Assembly (NCBI GenBank): GCA_965237855.1
Contig: CBDEGK010000008.1
Location: forward strand, 806,001 to 870,000
Source of the DNA: CBDEGK01 sp965237855
GTDB lineage: Bacteria > Pseudomonadota > Gammaproteobacteria > Pseudomonadales > Halieaceae
DNA: 64,000 bases
Reading direction: 5' to 3'
In this document: one piece after another, positions 60,101 to 64,000 of the stretch
Layout: the number at the start of each line of letters is the position of its first letter
Position numbering within the stretch: the first letter of the stretch is position 1
The notes under the pieces: generated by a model
Databases searched by the model: none
Seen by the model: the letters and a program-made list of their open reading frames with translations, nothing else
What the model was told of the DNA's origin: nothing
Translations under genes and position numbers: made by a program

Positions 60101-60293
60101 CAACACCTACGTCAATCGCAACATGGTGGGCGCGGTGGTGGGCGTGAACCCCTTCGGTGGTCAGGGCCTTTCCGGTACTGGACCCAAGGCGGGTGGACCA
60201 CACTACCTGCTGCGCTTTGTTACGGAGAAAACCCGTACCGATAACATCGTTGCCAAGGGTGGCAATACCCAGCTATTTAACCTGGCAGACTGA
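57159..60293 (+). CDS. putA: Bifunctional proline dehydrogenase / P5C dehydrogenase
   Basis: 1044 residues. PutA oxidises proline to glutamate in two coupled steps on FAD and NAD. The proline dehydrogenase barrel includes MGFSIDAEEADRLDISLELF near residues 285-304 and RLVKGAYWDSEIK near 348-360; the aldehyde dehydrogenase part shows CISPWNFPLAIFTGQV near 693, AETGGLN, and the catalytic Cys833 in AGQRCSALR. There is no N-terminal ribbon-helix-helix, so this is the short bifunctional type and not an autorepressor. The gene overlaps the 3' end of convergent aroG by 21 bases. Confidence 0.95.
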   Translation: MTSTSLDQLRQQVRFATCADEPEAVEQLLRANFLDSAAREAVRNRAIDLVDRCRRLSHRAGTLDAFLQEFGLSNNEGIALMCLAEALLRVPDDETADRLIAEKIHSGDWGAHKGKSSSTFVNASVWGLLLTGRIVRLDEEITQDTTGWLGRLVSTLGEPVVRQAVLQAMRIMGGQYVLGRTIAEGLHKGAKDNPLGTRFSFDMLGEGARTAADAERYFQSYADAIGEIATSVSSQSVIEANGISVKLSALHPRYEYLKKQRVVNELLPRVKSLALMAKKGGMGFSIDAEEADRLDISLELFQALAGDDDLAGWDGLGFVLQAYQKRAPGVADWLIVLARARQRRFMVRLVKGAYWDSEIKHAQEQGFSDYPVYTRKCHSDLSYQVCAQRLLAAQDAIYPQFATHNAHTVALVQELTRNGEVFEFQRLHGMGQLLFDELQTADPGIPIRVYAPIGNHRDLLPYLVRRLLENGANSSFVNRFLDAKVPATELIQDPVAATEAQSLRRHPQIPAPPRLYESEVAPRCNARGIDLSEPLAVAELLQKINLGMQQSFIASPFISGEWQQGEQQAVTNPANSKCVVGHLVTATTEHIEQALGTATAVQPGWDSVPVCERAACLERVAQLMERDCEILMGLIIAEAGRTVADALSEVREAVDFCRYYAAQARRSLVPVELGGPTGESNTLTLHGRGVFVCISPWNFPLAIFTGQVVAALVAGNSVIAKPAEQTPLIGAAAIRLMDEAGIPPGVIQLLPGSGAEVGAALVDDPRVCGVAFTGSTATARLINQSLAARKGAMAALIAETGGLNVMLVDATALPEQVVDDVIISAFQSAGQRCSALRVLYLQSDIADTVIDMLTGAMAELELGDPAALASDIGPVIDLDARQMLEQHQQRMRGEASLLASCQLGAEHRDGYYFPPQAWEIERLDQLPGEVFGPILHVIRYTTDEISQILGDINRSGFGLTLGIHSRIDGFAREVFEATRVGNTYVNRNMVGAVVGVNPFGGQGLSGTGPKAGGPHYLLRFVTEKTRTDNIVAKGGNTQLFNLAD

Positions 60294-61322
60294 GGCTAAC
60301 TGCTCCAGTAGGGGCAGGGTGTTGTCCAGGGACAAGCAGGCGTCGGTAATGCTCTGACCGTAGGTAGCCGCTTTTCCATCAACGACCTTTTGATTGCCCT
60401 CCACCAGGTGTGATTCCAGCATCACCCCGCGAATGGCAGTCTCTCCAGTCTCGATCTGCCGGCACAAATCAGCGACAACTTCGGCCTGGCGGGAGAAGTC
60501 CTTGCGACTATTGCCGTGGCTGCAATCGACAATGATCGTAGCGGGTAGATCCACTGCTGACAATTTGCCTGCCGCGGCGCGCACATGTTCTGACTGGTAG
60601 TTGGGGCCAATGTCGCCGCCGCCGCGCAATATCAGGTGGCAGTGCTCATTGCCGGTGGATTTGAGGATCGCGGCAACCCCCTCGTGAGTCAACGAGGGAA
60701 ACCAGTGTGATTCCCGGGCGGAGCGAATCGCATCAATCGCCACATTCACGGCGCCGGTGGTTCCGTTTTTAAAACCCACGGGCATACTCAGGCCCGATGC
60801 CAGTTCACGGTGGATCTGGCTTTCCACCGTGCGCGCGCCGATGGCGCCAAAACTAACCAGCTCCGCATAGTATTGACCGAGCGTGGTATCGAGAAATTCA
60901 CTGGCCGCGGGTAATCCACAGTCCAGAACGTCCAGCAATACTTGTCGGGCCAAATGCAAACCCTTGTTGATTTGAAAGCTGCCATCCAAGCCCGGGTCGT
61001 TGATTAAGCCTTTCCAACCGACGATAGTGCGGGGCTTTTCGAAATAGACTCTCAGTACCGGGAATATCTTGTCGGTCAGGTGATCGGTGCCAGCTTTAAA
61101 CTGTTGGGCATATTCTATTAGCGCGACGGGGTCGTGCACCGAGCACGGCCCAACAATCGCCAATATCCGTGGATCCCTGCCGGCGAGTATGTTCTCGATG
61201 GTGCGACGAGAGCTGTGCACCAGGGCTGCCTGCGATTCAGAGAGGGGCAGCTCATCGGCGAGTGCAACCGGTGCGAGCAATGGCTGGGTCTGGGCAATGC
61301 GAATGTCGGTGGTATCAGTCAT
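60273..61322 (-). CDS. aroG: 3-deoxy-7-phosphoheptulonate synthase (class I DAHP synthase)
   Basis: 349 residues; condenses phosphoenolpyruvate and erythrose-4-phosphate in the first shikimate-pathway step. Shows IVGPCSVHDPVALIEYAQQF near 56-75, VYFEKPRTIVGWKGLINDP near 91-109, PVGFKNGTTG near 178-187 and HGNSRKDFSRQ near 266-276, the AroFGH type. The feedback class (Phe, Tyr or Trp) cannot be read safely. Convergent with putA, sharing 21 bases at the 3' ends. A good promoter ends 7 bases before the ATG. Confidence 0.95.
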   Translation of the reverse strand: MTDTTDIRIAQTQPLLAPVALADELPLSESQAALVHSSRRTIENILAGRDPRILAIVGPCSVHDPVALIEYAQQFKAGTDHLTDKIFPVLRVYFEKPRTIVGWKGLINDPGLDGSFQINKGLHLARQVLLDVLDCGLPAASEFLDTTLGQYYAELVSFGAIGARTVESQIHRELASGLSMPVGFKNGTTGAVNVAIDAIRSARESHWFPSLTHEGVAAILKSTGNEHCHLILRGGGDIGPNYQSEHVRAAAGKLSAVDLPATIIVDCSHGNSRKDFSRQAEVVADLCRQIETGETAIRGVMLESHLVEGNQKVVDGKAATYGQSITDACLSLDNTLPLLEQLASVCQVK

Positions 61323-61329
61323 GGCAGCG

Positions 61330-61358
61330 ATTATCCCGGTGCGATGCCGCTGCTACAA
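61330..61358 (-). promoter_or_regulatory. Promoter of aroG, probably giving a leaderless mRNA
   Basis: On the minus strand TTGTAG (61353-61358), 17 bases, GATAAT (61330-61335), then 7 bases to the aroG ATG. The expected transcription start is at or next to the start codon and no Shine-Dalgarno sequence precedes it. Confidence 0.55.
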
Positions 61359-61434
61359 GCCTTTGTTATCTAACTACAGCTGCAATTGAATATTCACAAT
61401 GTTAGGCTCACGCATCGAAATTAGAGGTCAACCC

Positions 61435-62544
61435 ATGTCCAATACCGATATTCTGTTTCAACCCTTTTCCCTGGGGCCACTGGCCCTGGATAACCGTATT
61501 GTAATGGCGCCAATGACGCGCAATATGTCTCCCAACAATGTGCCGGGAGATGATGTAGTGGCGTATTACCGGCGGCGTGCCGTCGGTGGCACGGGCCTGA
61601 TCATAACCGAGGGCACTTGCGTTGATCATATCGCCGCCAGTGGTTATCCCGATGTGCCGTACTTTCACGGTGAAGAACGGCTGGCCGGCTGGAAAAAGGT
61701 AGTGGATGCGGTCCACGCTGAAGGTGGGAAAATTGCCCCCCAACTCTGGCATTGCGGCGGTATGCGCAAGGCCGGTACGGCGCCCGAGGGTGACGTCGAT
61801 GGCTATACCCCCAGTGGTATGAATGTGCCCGGGAAAATCAAACGCCATATCATGAGCAAACAGGATATCGATGATGTCATCGCCGCCTTCGCCCGCGGTG
61901 CCCTCAATGCGAAGGAGCTGGGTTTTGACGCAGTGGAAATTCACGGCGCCCACGGCTACCTGCTGGACCAGTTTTTCTGGGCGAGCACCAATGTGCGTGA
62001 CGATGAGTACGGCGGTTCCCTGGAGAATCGCGGTCGATTCGTGAAAGAAATTGTCGAGGCTTGTCGCGCGGCAGTCGGTCCGGATTTTCCCATCATCCTG
62101 CGCTTTTCCCAGTGGAAGCAGCAGGACTACGAGGCGCGCTTGTGCGATACCCCGGAGGAACTGGCACAATTTCTCCAGCCGCTTTCGGCAGCGGGTGTTG
62201 ATATTTTCCACTGCTCCGAACGCCGCTTCTGGGAGTCTGCCTTTGCCGGCAGTGATCTGAACCTGGCTGGCTGGACTCGCAAGCTCAGCGGCAAACCGAC
62301 GATTACCGTGGGTAGTGTCGGGCTGAGTGAAGATTTTATCCCGTTACCGGGTGAGGCCACGTTTCGTGAAGCGGAACCCGCCAGTCTCGACAGCCTGGTA
62401 GAGAAAATGACCAACAGCGAGTTTGACCTGGTGGCAGTGGGCCGAGCCATGATCTCCAATCCTGATTGGGCTAATCGTGTACGCGCAGGAGAGCTGCTGG
62501 AGATGCGGTCTTTCGCAAAAGAGCACCTGTTCGCCCTGAGCTGA
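61435..62544 (+). CDS. Old yellow enzyme-type NADH:flavin oxidoreductase
   Basis: 369 residues of the FMN-containing TIM-barrel family that reduces activated C=C bonds. MAPMTRNMSPNNVPGDDVVA near residues 25-44, IAPQLWHCGG near 98-107, EIHGAHGYLLDQFFW near 166-180 and GGSLENRGRF near 191-200 are family hallmarks. Start at the ATG at 61435 after AGAGG; an in-frame ATG at 61399 is less likely. Physiological substrate unknown. The next gene starts 2 bases after the stop. Confidence 0.85.
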   Translation: MSNTDILFQPFSLGPLALDNRIVMAPMTRNMSPNNVPGDDVVAYYRRRAVGGTGLIITEGTCVDHIAASGYPDVPYFHGEERLAGWKKVVDAVHAEGGKIAPQLWHCGGMRKAGTAPEGDVDGYTPSGMNVPGKIKRHIMSKQDIDDVIAAFARGALNAKELGFDAVEIHGAHGYLLDQFFWASTNVRDDEYGGSLENRGRFVKEIVEACRAAVGPDFPIILRFSQWKQQDYEARLCDTPEELAQFLQPLSAAGVDIFHCSERRFWESAFAGSDLNLAGWTRKLSGKPTITVGSVGLSEDFIPLPGEATFREAEPASLDSLVEKMTNSEFDLVAVGRAMISNPDWANRVRAGELLEMRSFAKEHLFALS

Positions 62545-62546
62545 GT

Positions 62547-62918
62547 ATGTGCCATTGCGGTCACGAGGAAGCTTATACCGACTGCTGCGCCCGTTTTGTA
62601 TCGGGTGCGGCGCTGGCACCGACAGCGGAGGCCTTAATGCGTTCGCGCTACAGTGCTTTTGTTGAGAATGATCAGCACTATTTGTTAGCCAGTTGGCATC
62701 TGGACACGCGCCCCTCACGGGTGCGATTTGATCCCGAGCAGCGCTGGCTGGGCCTCAAAATTAAGTCGACCGAGGCCGGACTGGAAACTGACAAACTGGG
62801 TACGGTGGAGTTCGTGGCCCGCTTCAAGGTCCATGGCAAAGGCCACCGCTTGCACGAGGTCAGTCGCTTTGAAAAGATTGAGGGTCGCTGGTACTACCGG
62901 GACGGCGAGCACCTTTAA
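62547..62918 (+). CDS. YchJ-family SEC-C motif protein
   Basis: 123 residues starting with a SEC-C-like zinc motif (MCHCGHEEAYTDCCARFVSG: Cys2, Cys4, Cys13, Cys14), followed by LMRSRYSAFVENDQHYL near 30-46 and RFKVHGKGHRLHEVSRFEKI near 91-110 in an NTF2-like domain, as in the UPF0225/YchJ family. Function of the family is not established. Tightly coupled (2-base gap) to the old yellow enzyme gene. The stop codon lies within a 25-bp tandem duplication. Confidence 0.8.
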   Translation: MCHCGHEEAYTDCCARFVSGAALAPTAEALMRSRYSAFVENDQHYLLASWHLDTRPSRVRFDPEQRWLGLKIKSTEAGLETDKLGTVEFVARFKVHGKGHRLHEVSRFEKIEGRWYYRDGEHL

Positions 62919-62965
62919 TTACCAGTTCAGCCGCTGGCGCTAATTACCAATTCAGCCGACGGCGC
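62916..62965. repeat. 25-bp tandem duplication between ychJ-like gene and ilvE
   Basis: Units 62916-62940 and 62941-62965 begin TAATTACCA and end GGCGC, with 22 of 25 identical bases. The pair spans the stop of the ychJ-like gene and reaches the stop codon of the convergent ilvE. Confidence 0.8.
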
Positions 62966-64000
62966 TAGTCGACCGAGACGATCCAGCCGAAGGCGTCTTC
63001 CTTGCGACCGTATTGAATGGCCGTGAGCTCGTCGTACAGGTGTTTGGACACCGGTCCTGACTCGTTGCCGTTGATCTGGTATTCCTTGTCTTTCATGGCC
63101 AGCATGCCCACCGGTGAGATCACCGCTGCCGTGCCGCAACCGAAGACCTCGGTGATTTTGCCGCTTTCAATGTCGGCCAGGATCTCGTTGATATCCAGGC
63201 GTTCCTCGCTGACTTCATAGCCCAGCGTGGGTGCCAGGGTCAGCAGGGAATCACGGGTAATACCGGGCAGGATAGAACCGCTCAAGGACGGGGTGGCAAT
63301 GTGCTTACCCTCGTAGACGAAGCAGATATTCATGGCGCCGACTTCTTCGACGAAGCGACCCTCAATGGCATCCAGCCACAAAACCTGGGTAAACCCTTTC
63401 TGGGCCACCTCTTCGCTGACCATCAGGCTGGCGGAATAGTTGCCGCCGGTTTTGGCGTCACCAACGCCACCGACTACAGCGCGTCGGCACTCGTCAGAGA
63501 TGTACACCGACACTGGATTAAAGCCGCCCTCGAAATAGGCGCCGGCCGGTCCGGTGATAATAAAATGCAGATAGTTCGCCGCGGCACCCAGGCCCAGCTT
63601 GGCGCTGGTGGCGATCATGGTGGGGCGAATATACAGTGATGAACCCTCGGCATCGGGTACCCAGTTGCGATCGACGCTGACCAGTTGTTTCAGCGCGTCC
63701 AGTTGGACCGCTTCGTCCACTTCTGGCATCACCATGCGGCGGGCAGAGTTGTTGAAGCGGCGGGCATTTTGCTCGGGGCGGAACAGGTTGATGCCGCCGT
63801 CTTCCCGGCGATAGGCTTTCAGGCCCTCAAAAATTTCCTGGCTGTAGTGAAGTACCGCAGCGGCGGGATCCAGAGACAGGTGTGCATAGGGGCGAATTTG
63901 CGCCTGGTGCCAGCCCACACCCGGGTCGAAGACCTGGGTAAACATGTGGTCGGAAAAGACGGTACCAAAACGGATGTTCTCCGGAACCGATCCTCTTTTA
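62965..64000 (-). CDS. ilvE: Branched-chain amino acid aminotransferase, N-terminus beyond the window
   Basis: The minus frame is open to the right edge, about 344 residues visible. It transfers amino groups between glutamate and branched-chain 2-oxo acids in a PLP-dependent manner. FGTVFSDHMFTQVFDPGVGW near the edge, LSLDPAAAVLHYSQEIFEGL, GDAKTGGNYSASLMVSEEVA (with the PLP-binding Lys), EEVGAMNICFVYEG and ITEVFGCGTAAVISPVG match the longer (type II-like) ilvE form. A start at 63945 would cut off conserved FGTVFSDH, so the true start lies outside. It may supply the first step for leucine catabolism through liuA and liuE or work in biosynthesis. Confidence 0.93.
   Translation of the reverse strand, partial: KRGSVPENIRFGTVFSDHMFTQVFDPGVGWHQAQIRPYAHLSLDPAAAVLHYSQEIFEGLKAYRREDGGINLFRPEQNARRFNNSARRMVMPEVDEAVQLDALKQLVSVDRNWVPDAEGSSLYIRPTMIATSAKLGLGAAANYLHFIITGPAGAYFEGGFNPVSVYISDECRRAVVGGVGDAKTGGNYSASLMVSEEVAQKGFTQVLWLDAIEGRFVEEVGAMNICFVYEGKHIATPSLSGSILPGITRDSLLTLAPTLGYEVSEERLDINEILADIESGKITEVFGCGTAAVISPVGMLAMKDKEYQINGNESGPVSKHLYDELTAIQYGRKEDAFGWIVSVD

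Overview
The window looks like a chromosomal segment of a marine gammaproteobacterium, most likely near Cellvibrionales/Halieaceae; this is inferred from gene order, moderately high GC and protein flavour, not from a search. The left half follows the classic order birA-coaX-SPOR protein-tRNA(Thr-Tyr-Gly-Thr)-tuf-tRNA(Trp)-secE-nusG-rplKAJL-rpoBC-rpsL-rpsG-fusA-tuf, as I recall it from Pseudomonas. The right half carries the S10, spc and alpha ribosomal protein operons, followed by metabolic genes.

Layout. 1-2782: partial NTF2-like gene (minus), biotin ligase, type III pantothenate kinase, SPOR membrane protein. 2801-7109: four tRNAs, EF-Tu, tRNA-Trp, secE, nusG, L11, L1. 7110-16920: long L10-type leader, rplJL, rpoBC. 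16921-18160: degenerate interval with a lipoprotein gene and a possible kinase remnant. 18161-22524: rpsL, rpsG, fusA and a second tuf. 22684-34832: accessory block (second EF-G, a huge RTX protein split in two frames, pectinacetylesterase-like lipoprotein, membrane spermidine-synthase-like fusion, GT8-like glycosyltransferase) separating str from S10. 35093-49118: S10-spc-secY-alpha operons. 49142-52586: compact overlapping trio resembling mycobacterial DPPR synthase, DprE1 and DprE2, implying a polyprenyl-phosphate D-arabinose donor. 52600-54684: leucine catabolism (liuA, liuE). 54698-64000: unknown small gene, molybdoenzyme, bifunctional PutA, DAHP synthase, old-yellow-enzyme protein, YchJ-like protein, partial ilvE.

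Most of the window makes ribosomes, RNA polymerase and translation factors. Good sigma70-type promoters can be read in front of the tRNA/tuf, rpsL, S10 and alpha transcription units, and intrinsic terminators follow both tuf genes and rplQ. Several intergenic RNA-like hairpins are unusual: a structurally conserved hairpin with compensatory changes after both tuf genes, GGGGTC-ended palindromes, repeated TTATCCACA hairpins, and a 25-bp palindrome between rpoA and rplQ. The two tuf genes encode the same protein and are identical in DNA except for six silent changes at the 3' end, which fits gene conversion.

The most exciting candidate system is the arabinose-donor trio at 49142-52586, unexpected in a Gram-negative next to ribosomal genes. 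The split RTX gene and the tuf-linked RNA hairpins come next.
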